From NCBI RefSeq assembly GCF_014656355.1, contig NZ_BNCG01000026.1, positions 1 to 35,654 of the forward strand: a DNA stretch of 35,654 nucleotides, given 5' to 3'. Below the pieces are notes generated by a model, which had not been told where the DNA came from, ran no database searches, and saw only the letters and a list, made by a program, of their open reading frames with translations. Positions 1-6,462 of this stretch are shown piece after piece. The first letter of the stretch is position 1. The number at the start of each line of letters is the position of its first letter. The DNA comes from Camelimonas fluminis (GTDB taxonomy: Bacteria; Pseudomonadota; Alphaproteobacteria; Rhizobiales; Beijerinckiaceae). The position numbers were made by a program, and so were the translations under genes.

Positions 1-10
1 ACATCGGTTG

Positions 11-118
11 TGACCTGACGGTCATCAAATCCCAACAAGCCAGATGGCCCACGGCGCAAAAGCGCCGGGCCTTCCCCCTTGAGGCGGACACTCCGCTGAC
101 TTTTCCAAGGAACACATC
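11..118 (+). promoter_or_regulatory. structured 5' leader, copy A
   Basis: Hairpin 1 is TGACC/GGTCA (11-15 and 20-24), followed by the linker AAATCCCAACAAG. Hairpin 2 is GCGGA/TCCGC within TTGAGGCGGACACTCCGCT (about 80-98). An AAGGA ribosome binding site then precedes the ATG at 119. The same order occurs before the genes at 2437, 30860, 32034 and 33919, with different but still paired stem bases. I infer a cis-acting RNA that controls the downstream gene; the ligand or binding partner is unknown. Confidence 0.6.
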
Positions 119-388
119 ATGAACGACGCCAACGCGAACACGACCTCCGCCAAGAAGACCTACGACCGTCCCTACATCCCGATGTCCGAGTACATCGCCA
201 TGCACAAGGCCGCCGGCACCTACCAGCCGAAGCCGCGCGACCCGAACGCCCCGGCCAAGACCGAGGCCGTCACCGATGCAACCGATGGCGCCGCGAAGGC
301 CCGCAAGCCGGTCTCCGAAGCCCAGCGCCGCTTCTACGCTGGCTACCACGCCCGCAAGCGCGCAGCGGCCGCTCAGTCCGCCGCCTGA
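119..388 (+). CDS. small basic protein with one RGQF-type motif
   Basis: This 89-residue protein has no family I recognise. Residues 15-39 (YDRPYIPMSEYIAMHKAAG onward) match, in spacing and in key residues (P at 18, aromatic, M, G, P), the motif repeated in the proteins at 2437, 30860 and 32034. The C-terminal part (about 62-89) is rich in Arg, Ala and Tyr (QRRFYAGYHARKR), like the tails of two of its paralogues, which suggests nucleic-acid or ribosome contact (inference only). It has a clear AAGGA ribosome binding site and a structured leader. There is no signal peptide or membrane segment. The antisense reading frames across it are shadows. Confidence 0.8.
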   Translation: MNDANANTTSAKKTYDRPYIPMSEYIAMHKAAGTYQPKPRDPNAPAKTEAVTDATDGAAKARKPVSEAQRRFYAGYHARKRAAAAQSAA

Positions 389-432
389 CTTCCCCGTATG
401 ATCCACGCCCTGAGGAACGCGCCCTGACGCAT

Positions 433-450
433 GGGGCCCAGTCGGGCCCC
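433..450 (+). terminator. GC hairpin, possible terminator
   Basis: The perfect stem GGGGCCC-AGTC-GGGCCCC lies 45 bases after the stop of the 119-388 gene. No T-run follows, so intrinsic termination is uncertain; it may instead be a 3' RNA-stabilising stem. Confidence 0.35.
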
Positions 451-543
451 CACGCTCTGCTCTCTTGCAAAGACGGTGCCCGAACCACGCGGTGTGAAAT
501 CCAAAAGCAATAGTCCAGCACTCCACGCTGGCGCGCCCCTCCG

Positions 544-852
544 GTGACGCACCCCCATTCCCGGTCAGTATCCCGCAGTTCCAACGTCACCCAGGCACAC
601 ATCATCGACGAACTCCGCATGGCCATCAAGATCATCGCCTCCTGGCAAACCTTGTTTCAACTCGCCGGAGCCGCAGGCACAGCCAAGCTCGCGATGGATT
701 CCAATCCTACCCCCGAGAGTATCGAGGCCCATCGCCAGGCGGTCCGGCAACATGAGGAATACCGCGACATTTGCCTGAAAGCAGACGAGATGACCCACTT
801 CCCTGACATCTCATCGCAAGCGCTCGCCGGCACCGACCGGAAATACAGCTAA
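544..852 (+). CDS. hypothetical protein, 102 aa
   Basis: I recognise no domain. The reading frame opens at a GTG with no good ribosome binding site. An in-frame ATG at 619 (MAIKIIASWQ) would give a 77-residue protein, so the start is uncertain. The protein is mostly polar, with a probable helical C-terminal half (HRQAVRQHEEYRDICLKADE). The stretch before it (about 482-543) holds a weak version of the local leader: a short hairpin, AAATCCAAAAG, then a CCAGC/GCTGG stem. A strong terminator starts immediately after the stop codon, which supports a real single-gene unit. Confidence 0.6.
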   Translation: MTHPHSRSVSRSSNVTQAHIIDELRMAIKIIASWQTLFQLAGAAGTAKLAMDSNPTPESIEAHRQAVRQHEEYRDICLKADEMTHFPDISSQALAGTDRKYS

Positions 853-882
853 GAAAGCCGCCGCCAGGCGGCTTTCTTTTTT
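853..882 (+). terminator. rho-independent terminator
   Basis: The perfect 10-bp stem GAAAGCCGCC/GGCGGCTTTC with loop GCCA is followed by six T. It begins right after the TAA of the 544-852 gene. A nearly identical stem sits at the right end of the island (30686-30711). Confidence 0.9.
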
Positions 883-1311
883 CCCGCAGACACAAACCCA
901 CCTTGGACCGGCCGGCCAGGTTTGCAAGCCGCGTTAGGCCTACGGCTGCATGAATACGCGCGGATCGCGTCTCCGGCCGCTCTTGCGCCATTCAACCGGA
1001 TGACCGCCCAATCCCTGCCAGCTAGTCGGCTTCATTCGAACCGAACACCGACGATCTCATTGGGATTATTTGTCGGAGGCCATTTCAGGCCACGACCCTC
1101 CGCACCCGCGATGAAATACACCACCGCGCGTTCACCGTTGTCGCTGTCCTCAATCCCGCGCCCTTCAACGCGAAGGATCCGCCCTCCAAATTATGACGAC
1201 TTCGAGCGCAAGCCGCTTCCCCCAACACGAACTGCGACGCTTCCCCAACACAATCCACACATGTAGAACTTTGATACCTACCTCGCCAGATTCCTGCCCA
1301 TAGAGGCGCCG
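883..1311. other. gap without a clear gene
   Basis: No convincing complete gene is seen. One frame (about 1033-1195, + strand) reads as protein-like sequence (RTRDEIHHRAFTVVAVLNP) but lacks an ATG, GTG or TTG start and is closed upstream by a TAG. It may be the remains of a frameshifted small gene. The longer frame at 922-1266 is rich in Pro, Arg and Thr and looks like a shadow. Confidence 0.4.
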
Positions 1312-1860
1312 TTGAAAAAATTATCACAGACCATCCTCGCGCACATGAACGCCGGATATGTGCTCCGCTGGCATCACCCACACCACACGAACCAGCGGAA
1401 TTTTCCAGATGGCGCATGGTCCCTTGTAAAGTTCACATACGATTCATCGAATGCTCCCCGGTTCCTCGTTACAGAGATTGCGGATCATCCCGGCAAACGC
1501 TTGTATCCCGCGGACAGGGGAAGGGAACTTGCATTTGATGGGCTGATCACTCCCGCTGAAGTCTACTTCAATTGTCTCACTCCGAAGGGCACAGCCCTTG
1601 CAGCAGCCTACTTCGGCCAACCTGCCGAACCCCTTCTCATTCACGATCCTGACACCCCCCCCTCGCTCACACCACCAGAGATCGGAACTCTCCGAGCCCT
1701 TGTGAACGGCCAAATCGAAGAGGCTGAAGCCATGGCCCGTCTGAACATAAACGACGACATCATGGTCACGCTGCTGCACATTCTCGAAACCAACCCCGAA
1801 TTCGAAGGCCCGATTCAACAGTGGCGCGCTATGCGTGCGAGCTACGCTCTCCAATCGTAG
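1312..1860 (+). CDS. hypothetical protein, 182 aa
   Basis: No family is recognised. I chose the TTG start because AGAGG lies just upstream; an ATG at 1345 (MNAGYVLRW) is the alternative. The sequence looks like a soluble globular protein: mixed composition, a conserved-looking segment GAWSLVKFTYDSSNAPRFL, a middle Pro-rich stretch (TPPSLTPPEIGT), then a helical acidic C-terminal region with NGQIEEAEAMARLNINDD. There is no signal peptide or membrane helix. It lies between two terminated units, and an intrinsic terminator follows at 1932, so it is probably monocistronic. The overlapping antisense frame is a shadow. Confidence 0.7.
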   Translation: MKKLSQTILAHMNAGYVLRWHHPHHTNQRNFPDGAWSLVKFTYDSSNAPRFLVTEIADHPGKRLYPADRGRELAFDGLITPAEVYFNCLTPKGTALAAAYFGQPAEPLLIHDPDTPPSLTPPEIGTLRALVNGQIEEAEAMARLNINDDIMVTLLHILETNPEFEGPIQQWRAMRASYALQS

Positions 1861-1931
1861 AAAACACACGCCGAGAAACCGGGGCACCCTTGAACGCGAA
1901 AAACCATCGGGTCGGACAGCGCCAACCAGAC

Positions 1932-1954
1932 CGCCCATCCGGGCGTTTTTTTTT
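1932..1954 (+). terminator. rho-independent terminator
   Basis: Stem CGCCC-ATCC-GGGCG is followed by nine T, about 70 bases after the stop of the 1312-1860 gene. Confidence 0.8.
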
Positions 1955-2088
1955 ACCGATTGCCCTGATCCCCACCCCACCACCGTGATCAGTCACCCGG
2001 ATTATTCCCGTACAAAAAAAACGGCGGATCCCACCCAAGCCGGCCGGCCTACCGCGCCGGCCCATTCATTGGACCATCATTTTCAAAT

Positions 2089-2114
2089 GACCCAAACACG
2101 GGTTCAAAACCCCA
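2089..2114 (+). promoter_or_regulatory. leader hairpin 1 with AAAACCCCAA, copy B
   Basis: An ACCC/GGGT stem (2090-2093 and 2100-2103, loop AAACAC) is followed by TCAAAACCCCAATGAAG. This is the hairpin-plus-constant-tract module of the local leader family, without the second hairpin. It abuts the ATG of the small frame at 2115. Confidence 0.5.
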
Positions 2115-2240
2115 ATGAAGGCCGGAGCAGCCGAAACCTGGTGTCTCACCCCGGCCGAAGCTATCCGCATCGGTATCACCGACTACCAGGCCTATCGCGC
2201 TCACTTGACCACTCTTTCCCCGGACCCTGACAGGGCCTGA
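2115..2240 (+). CDS. tiny protein, 41 aa
   Basis: The frame runs from ATG to TGA and encodes 41 residues with normal-looking composition (LTPAEAIRIGITDYQAYRAH near the middle). Its position directly behind a leader-type hairpin and ahead of a perfect 10-bp hairpin suggests a real small gene. The start is unsure, because the ATG lies inside the constant leader tract and has no separate ribosome binding site. No function can be assigned. Confidence 0.45.
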   Translation: MKAGAAETWCLTPAEAIRIGITDYQAYRAHLTTLSPDPDRA

Positions 2241-2282
2241 CAGGCGTCCATCACCCAAAATGTGCCTCCCCCGGGAAATCGA

Positions 2283-2308
2283 GAGCCGTCTCACCGAGAC
2301 GGCTCCTT
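2283..2308 (+). terminator. hairpin, probable terminator
   Basis: The perfect 10-bp stem GAGCCGTCTC/GAGACGGCTC with loop ACC is followed by a weak pyrimidine tract (CTTCAGTTC). It lies between the tiny gene and the next leader. Confidence 0.55.
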
Positions 2309-2328
2309 CAGTTCAACTGAATTTTCAC

Positions 2329-2436
2329 GAGCCCGCAGGGGCTCAAAACCCCGGAAAGAAGGCACGGCGAAAATCGCCAACGCCGGAAGTCATGAGGCGG
2401 CCCCACGCCGCTCCCATCCCTAAAAAGGAATGCACC
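2329..2436 (+). promoter_or_regulatory. structured 5' leader, copy C
   Basis: Hairpin 1 is GAGCCC/GGGCTC (2329-2344), followed by AAAACCCCGGAAAGAAGG. A middle region with an ACGGCGAAAATCGCC-like fold comes next. Hairpin 2 is GCGGC/GCCGC in ATGAGGCGGCCCCACGCCGC. The module ends with TAAAAAGGA as the ribosome binding site for the ATG at 2437. Confidence 0.7.
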
Positions 2437-2709
2437 ATGCGCACCAGCACCGCCAACCTCGACCCGATCGCCACCATGGGCCTGGAGGCCGTTCCCTTCA
2501 TGCCGCGTGGCCAGTTCCTCGCCATGCTCCGCCGGACCGGTGAGCTGGCTCCCGAAACGCCTGAACAGCGCAAAGCTCGCCGTCACGCCCGCGCAACCGC
2601 CACGACGCAGCGAACCACAACCGATCGCACGCCGGCGCAGAACGCCAAGCGTCGCGCCATCGCCCGCTACTACGCCATCAAGAAGGCTACCCAGAAACAG
2701 GCAGCCTGA
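2437..2709 (+). CDS. small basic protein with one RGQF motif
   Basis: This is a 90-residue paralogue of the protein at 32034. Their first ~57 residues are nearly identical (MRTSTANLDPIATMGLEAVP versus MRTTTTNLDPIAILGLEAVP). The shared motif PFMPRGQFLAMLRRTGELAP occupies residues 20-39. After that the two diverge: this copy ends in a basic Tyr/Ala tail (KRRAIARYYAIKKATQ) like the 119-388 protein, while the 32034 protein instead adds a second motif. The start follows from AAAAAGGA seven bases upstream; the in-frame ATG at the head of leader hairpin 2 is the alternative. The next gene starts 5 bases after the stop, so they are probably co-transcribed. Confidence 0.8.
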   Translation: MRTSTANLDPIATMGLEAVPFMPRGQFLAMLRRTGELAPETPEQRKARRHARATATTQRTTTDRTPAQNAKRRAIARYYAIKKATQKQAA

Positions 2710-2713
2710 ACCC

Positions 2714-3400
2714 ATGGCCTGTGAAACCGACCGCGCCCTAACCTACAAACGGTTGGCCGTACCCAATGACAGGTTCATCCTCCACGCCGAAACCAGCATG
2801 GAGTTCTGGAGCATCAAACCCAAGCTGGACGGTGAACCCGCCTCAATCACCCACTATCTGACCGATGGTCGCGACTTCGGTGACATCATCATGGATAAAT
2901 CCATGCTCGAGCTGGCCCCCGACAGCTATGACGCACACCGAAATGCATCCCTCCGCCGGCTGTCAACTGGGCGCCACGGCTACGCTGACACTCAGGAAGA
3001 CGCAGTCGCGCTCGTTGAGGTTCTCCGCTCCGGAAGCGTTACTGGGGACGTTGACGCGATTCTCGCCGATGCTTACGTCAAGCATTGCTACGACCTCAAA
3101 CTGCACGGAAAGACCGTCCGCAAATATCAGCGCAAGATTGGCCGCTGCTACTTCACTTTCTGGATTAGCGACATTGACGTGCATCTCACGTTTGAGAAGT
3201 CAGGCTGGACCCACTGGGAAAACCTGGCTCGCTTCGCCTCGGCATCGAAACGCCTGGACGGAAAAATCATCCCCATTTTCTGGCCTGACCGGGTCCAGGC
3301 GAACTTCCGTCTCCTGACTGTTCGCGCGTGTATTGCGATGATGGAGCGTTATATCGCGGACGGCCGCATGTCTGCCGATCGCCGCCGGCAAGCAAAATAG
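2714..3400 (+). CDS. hypothetical protein, 228 aa
   Basis: No known domain is recognised. The ATG at 2714 follows the preceding stop by 4 bases. The longer in-frame extension back to 2507 overlaps the upstream gene, is Pro/Ser/Arg-rich, and was rejected. The protein is soluble, with a middle region rich in charged residues (ADTQEDAVALVEVLRSGSVT), then an aromatic-rich stretch (KYQRKIGRCYFTFWISDIDV) and a basic C-terminus (MSADRRRQAK). It has no signal peptide or membrane helices. It is the last backbone gene before the island; an intrinsic terminator follows at 3540. Confidence 0.75.
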   Translation: MACETDRALTYKRLAVPNDRFILHAETSMEFWSIKPKLDGEPASITHYLTDGRDFGDIIMDKSMLELAPDSYDAHRNASLRRLSTGRHGYADTQEDAVALVEVLRSGSVTGDVDAILADAYVKHCYDLKLHGKTVRKYQRKIGRCYFTFWISDIDVHLTFEKSGWTHWENLARFASASKRLDGKIIPIFWPDRVQANFRLLTVRACIAMMERYIADGRMSADRRRQAK

Positions 3401-3539
3401 AAAACGTCGCAATTTCCCCTGATCGCGAGAGGTGCCGGCTCCAGTCGGACCAGAGCGCTATCCCACGGGTGTCCCGTGCACGGACGGCAAACACCCCGCC
3501 GTCCTGCCTGACTCAATCCGCAACTCTCCCAAAAAAATC

Positions 3540-3566
3540 AGGCCCACCACCGGCGGGCCTCTTTTG
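3540..3566 (+). terminator. rho-independent terminator, repeat-family copy 1
   Basis: A long stem (AGGCCC...GGGCCT, loop ACC) is followed by CTTTTG. Nearly the same terminator recurs at 31857 and 33743. In this copy the outer six pairs are perfect and position 7 is mismatched; in the other copies the mismatch moves to position 6. Confidence 0.85.
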
Positions 3567-3599
3567 AAATTCCAAAAAGATTTTTGAACCCGTTGGTTC
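3567..3599 (+). promoter_or_regulatory. upstream half of a leader split by the island
   Basis: TTGAAATT...AAAAAGATTTTT (promoter-like, conserved after the terminators at 31857 and 33743) is followed by hairpin 1, GAACC-CGTT-GGTTC (3586-3599). The constant GAAACCCCAAG tract that should come next is missing here. It is found at 30757, on the far side of the island. Confidence 0.7.
3595..3599. repeat. left copy of GGTTC junction repeat
   Basis: This 5-bp direct repeat is shared with 30752-30756. It is the 3' arm of leader hairpin 1 and marks the left island junction. I interpret it as a target-site duplication or crossover core. Confidence 0.6.
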
Positions 3600-3638
3600 T
3601 TTATAGCAAAAGCCGTGCAATTGAGTGAATGAGTGAAT

Positions 3639-3664
3639 GCAATCCCTGAAATATCAGGGATTGC
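3639..3664. repeat. perfect 11-bp inverted repeat near island left end
   Basis: GCAATCCCTGA and TCAGGGATTGC are separated by AATA, starting 39 bp inside the left end. This could be a recombinase or accessory-protein binding site, or a terminator-like stem for transcripts reaching the end. Confidence 0.6.
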
Positions 3665-3685
3665 GCATCTCTGAACAATTTACAC

Positions 3686-3706
3686 AGTGTGTAATTCAGT
3701 GTGTAA
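3686..3706. repeat. subterminal AGTGTGTAA repeats, left end
   Basis: Two copies of AGTGTGTAA (3686-3694 and 3698-3706) lie in direct orientation 12 bp apart. The inverted form TTACACACT lies 24 bp inside the right end (30719-30727). This is the layout expected for recombinase arm sites. Confidence 0.5.
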
Positions 3707-3971
3707 AAACTAAGGCTCGAGTTTCTGCTCCAAAACCCACTCGCGCCGTCGAGTGGCCAGTCTCTGGCGAGGGCCGCAATGCGATGAGGTCCCCTTGATG
3801 GCAAAACTGCGTTCATAAGGGCGCAGCCAAGAGCTGCGGCGTCGTTCGCTTGGCTAGTTTTTCCTCTTTTCACGTCGCAGTCGCTGGAGTGTAGAGAGCT
3901 TAGCGCTGTGCCGGCCTCATTCCACGCCGGAAACAGCCACTGACTCAATTGCTATTGAGGAATTGGCTCCA

Positions 3972-4070
3972 ATGGATGAAAAGCAGGCGCTGAATGCGTT
4001 CGCAGCTTTCTCGCAGGAGATCACGGCTCAGAAACGTGCGCCGCCTTGTTCAGGCGGATTACGTTGCCCC
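3972..4070 (+). pseudogene. broken ArsR-type regulator remnant
   Basis: The frame starting at the ATG at 3972 reads MDEKQALNAFAAFSQE, very like the start of ArsR/SmtB winged-helix repressors (typically ..QALSAFAALSQETRLRIVRLLV). The match then continues in the next frame as RLRNVRRLVQAD, so there is a frameshift around 4015-4035. Nothing clearly homologous follows. It is probably debris from a metal or arsenic resistance locus. Confidence 0.5.
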
Positions 4071-4255
4071 CAGCTCTTATTCAGCTGTTGGTTCGATTTG
4101 GCGTTTGCTTGGGCCTGCCCCAGAGAGATCGATTGAGCATTCGTCTATGCTGATACAGGGCTGGACGATCGGCGCAATTTGGTTAGAAGGTCCGTTGCCG
4201 TGCCAACTTCGGCAAGCACCTATGCCGGCGTGTTCGACCGTCCAGATAGCCAATG

Positions 4256-4729
4256 CTATCCCGCTACTGGCGAGGCAGTTAACGCGGCCAACTCGAGCAA
4301 TGGGTGCGCGCGCAGGCGTTGAAATCTAGCCATTTGCTTCTCAAGTTCAGCTACCCGCGACGCAATAGACCTATCAACCATTATCGCCTCAACCCCCACC
4401 CAACGAACGATAAAATCCACTACCGGGTGCGTCCCCGGAAAAACCACATAGGCGACGGTACGATTCGTCAATTCGTTGCCACGCCTGAATTTTGGCACTT
4501 GGCCTTGGAGGGCACACCAAGAGTCGAATTGTGCTTCCCATTGCTCCCTCGAGGCAAGAGCGCCATAGGCGACAACCACTACGCGATGAGTGATCCGACA
4601 TTGATTTGTAGCTTCCATCCCCACTTCGAAACGAAGGTCTGGAAACTTCTGAAAGTTAGCACTGAAGCGGTTCAATAGGGCACCAGTTCTGTTGGAAGGC
4701 GAGTCATTCAGGCGCCAGCGATAGCCCAA
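4256..4729 (-). CDS. hypothetical protein, up to 157 aa
   Basis: No family is recognised. The open frame begins with a TTG; an internal ATG at 4618 (MEATNQCRITHRVVVVAYGA) would give a 120-residue product. The C-terminal ~35 residues are predicted helical and charged (ASRVAELEKQMARFQRLRAH), possibly a coiled coil. Composition is protein-like, whereas the + strand frame at 4304-4678 looks like a shadow. It lies in a degraded region between an ArsR remnant and an XRE gene, so it may itself be truncated or inactive. Confidence 0.5.
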   Translation of the reverse strand: MGYRWRLNDSPSNRTGALLNRFSANFQKFPDLRFEVGMEATNQCRITHRVVVVAYGALASREQWEAQFDSWCALQGQVPKFRRGNELTNRTVAYVVFPGTHPVVDFIVRWVGVEAIMVDRSIASRVAELEKQMARFQRLRAHPLLELAALTASPVAG

Positions 4730-4796
4730 ATGTGCGCTTTACCGCAACGCGGTATAGCGCGTCGCAGTAAAGTACCCACCGCTGAATAAGAAGCGG

Positions 4797-5024
4797 ATGG
4801 ATATCAGAATTGTCATCGCGAAGAACGCTCGCAGGATCAGACTCGAGAAGGGCCTTACACAGGCACAGGTCGCTGCACGCCTTGGCGTTGACAGGGCACA
4901 CGTGAGTTCACTTGAGCAGGGCCAACGAAACCCGACGGCCACGACCCTTTGGGAAATCGCCAACGCACTTGAGGTCGAGATCGCAGAACTGGTGACGTTG
5001 CCCCCAGCCATTATCCAGCGGTGA
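4797..5024 (+). CDS. XRE-family helix-turn-helix regulator, tail altered by IS end
   Basis: This 75-residue protein is almost entirely one Cro/C1-type HTH domain. The pattern ARRIRLEKGLTQAQVAARLG...RAHVSSLEQGQRNPTATTLW is classic for helices 2-4 (about residues 10-55). It would be a small DNA-binding repressor; single-domain XRE proteins of 65-80 residues are common. The last ~9 codons (TLPPAIIQR) are encoded by TGACGTTGCCCCCAGCC.., which looks like the terminal inverted repeat of the IS3-type fragment starting at 4993. The original C-terminus was therefore probably replaced. It is one of only two intact + strand genes in the island. Its target is unknown. Confidence 0.8.
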   Translation: MDIRIVIAKNARRIRLEKGLTQAQVAARLGVDRAHVSSLEQGQRNPTATTLWEIANALEVEIAELVTLPPAIIQR

Positions 5025-5253
5025 GTTCGATCTGACGGTTTGTTGTTGTCCCAATGCAGGTGTGTAAGGCGGGATCTGTCGTGAAGCCCACGACCTGGCG
5101 CTACGGCAGATCCCGCCGCTGCGCATCCGATGCCGAGAAGGCGGCTGGCGTTTGCCACGACAGTGCGGCATGCGGTCGCGCCCCATTATAGTCAGCCCGC
5201 CATCTGGCCAACTGGGAGCGTGCCTGTGTCAGCGAGGAGAACAACACTAAGTC
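4993..5253 (-). pseudogene. IS3-family transposase 3' fragment
   Basis: On the - strand the frame ending at 5101 reads LVLFSSLTQARSQLARWRAD, then YNGARPHAALSWQTPAAF. This is the conserved C-terminal part of the IS3-family OrfB integrase, including the RPH motif. The rest of the transposase is missing. The IS end lies near 4993 (TGACGTTGCCCCCAG), inside the XRE gene. A related fragment in the opposite orientation lies at 22884-23054. Confidence 0.75.
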
Positions 5254-5684
5254 GATGGAAACTGGCTTCTGACATTGCGCCGATTGAACTGATGGGGTGG
5301 ATGCCGCCCTCCGCGCGGCGTCGTAAACTTCCCTATAGCGCCATGATGGCGCGCCGCAGGAGGAGCCCATATCTGACGTAAATGTTCTGGCGGTTGATCC
5401 GGCCAAGCGCAGCTTTCAGCTCTGTATGACCGCTCGGGGTGGGGCGGTTCACATCAGCGCTTGCAGCACCGCGAGCTCGCCTCCTAACATCAACCCCTAG
5501 ACGAGGCCCACACTCCGCCAATCTACGCCGCGATCTGCGCCAAATGCTCTAAAGACGGTCAACGACCAGTACGCTTGGCGAGGTGCGCGAGGCGGCGATA
5601 GTTGCCAGCTTCTCCGTCGATATTTGTCAATCGCCAGGCGGTGCCGTGAATCGTCGCGCTCGGCCGGAAGCGATAGGTGCCATC
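5254..5684. other. degraded stretch, possible IS110 N-terminal fragment
   Basis: No intact gene. On the + strand at about 5378-5430 one frame reads DVNVLAVDPAKRSFQLC, similar to the N-terminal DEDD-domain start of IS110-type transposases (..VLAVDLAKNVFQL..). The frame is soon lost. The remaining sequence gives no recognisable product. Confidence 0.35.
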
Positions 5685-6089
5685 ATGTCAGAGTCTGTAT
5701 ACGCGTTGATTGGGTTCATCGCATGGACGCTTGGCTTGCTGATCGTGATGGAGGCAATCCGCACCTGGCTCGTCGTGTCGGGCCGCATGCCTGCGAACGG
5801 GTTTAAACCGGACAACGCCAACCTCTCGTCTTTTATGCAACGGTTGGCTCGGGCGCATGCCAATTGCATCGAAGGTCTCCCCGTCTTCGGCGGGCTGCTT
5901 GGCGTCGCGGTGCTTACTGGGAGATCCGAAGCCACGGATCCTTTGGCGTTCACGCTGTTAGGCGCGAGGGTCATTCAGTCGACGATCCACCTCATGTCAA
6001 CGAGCGCCCTTGCGGTTAGCCTGAGATTTACCGCCTTTTCCGTCCAGATGGCGATCGGTGCGTACTGGGTGTGGCTCCTGGTGGGCTGA
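5685..6089 (+). CDS. MAPEG-family membrane protein
   Basis: This 134-residue protein has about four hydrophobic segments (residues ~5-28, ~66-80, ~90-110 and ~115-134). It carries the MAPEG signature RLARAHANCIEGLPVFGGLL in the first loop and second helix. MAPEG proteins are small four-helix membrane proteins of eicosanoid and glutathione metabolism in animals; the bacterial members are mostly uncharacterised. The length fits the family. I chose the ATG at 5685 over an upstream extension to 5583, because AGGTG lies just before it and the extension is not hydrophobic. It stands alone between IS debris and the CBASS operon, so its role there is unclear. Confidence 0.8.
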   Translation: MSESVYALIGFIAWTLGLLIVMEAIRTWLVVSGRMPANGFKPDNANLSSFMQRLARAHANCIEGLPVFGGLLGVAVLTGRSEATDPLAFTLLGARVIQSTIHLMSTSALAVSLRFTAFSVQMAIGAYWVWLLVG

Positions 6090-6462
6090 CCAACCCGAAT
6101 GCTGGATAAATAGCGGCTGGCCGCTCCTACTCCAAACTTCACTCGCCTTGGCAAACCGTCTGACATCAGATGTTGCAGGCCGACCAATTCAGGCGGTGAA
6201 CGTCAGCAACCCGGCGTGGGCCGCCCGTCACCGAGCAGACAGGAACCCACCCCATACCCGGCATAGGGAAGATATAGAGTGAAATGTCGGCTTTCGGGAA
6301 CGGCGCAAGAGGCAATGAGGGACCGGAATGGGCCCGTCAGTTTATGTCGCAAGCTGGATGGCAGCATTGGGGCCGAATGCAGACTAGCGGCTTATGGGAG
6401 CCGGCTGACGAAAAGCGGACATTCAAGCTTAGCTAGGAGGTTGCCAGGCTAGCCGCTGTATC
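6090..6462. other. gap without a clear gene
   Basis: The stretch lies between convergent genes (MAPEG on +, cap5 on -). No gene, RNA or strong terminator is recognised in it. Confidence 0.5.

Larger units (their letters stand above)
3600..3971. other. left end region of the island
   Basis: No supported gene. The stretch holds TGAGTGAA tandem units (3622-3637), a perfect 11-bp inverted repeat (3639-3664), and two AGTGTGTAA words. A - strand frame over 3601-3948 (115 codons) reaches the very end of the island; its composition is not convincing as protein. Confidence 0.5.

Noticed and set aside
922-1266. 114-codon + strand frame
   Set aside because: Pro/Arg/Thr-rich with no ribosome binding site; another frame through the same DNA looks more protein-like, although that one lacks a start.
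2507-2713. N-terminal extension of the 228-aa gene
   Set aside because: It overlaps the 2437 gene in another frame, is Pro/Arg/Ser-rich, and an ATG lies directly after the previous stop.
3586-3599. GGTTC hairpin as part of a tRNA gene
   Set aside because: GGTTCGAAACC looks like a T-arm, but no acceptor, D or anticodon arms can be found around either half; the same element recurs as mRNA leaders.
3601-3948. 115-codon frame on the - strand at the island left end
   Set aside because: It spans the repeat-rich end, has no convincing domain or ribosome binding site, and its composition (Leu/Ser-rich, end in LLL) is not clearly protein-like.
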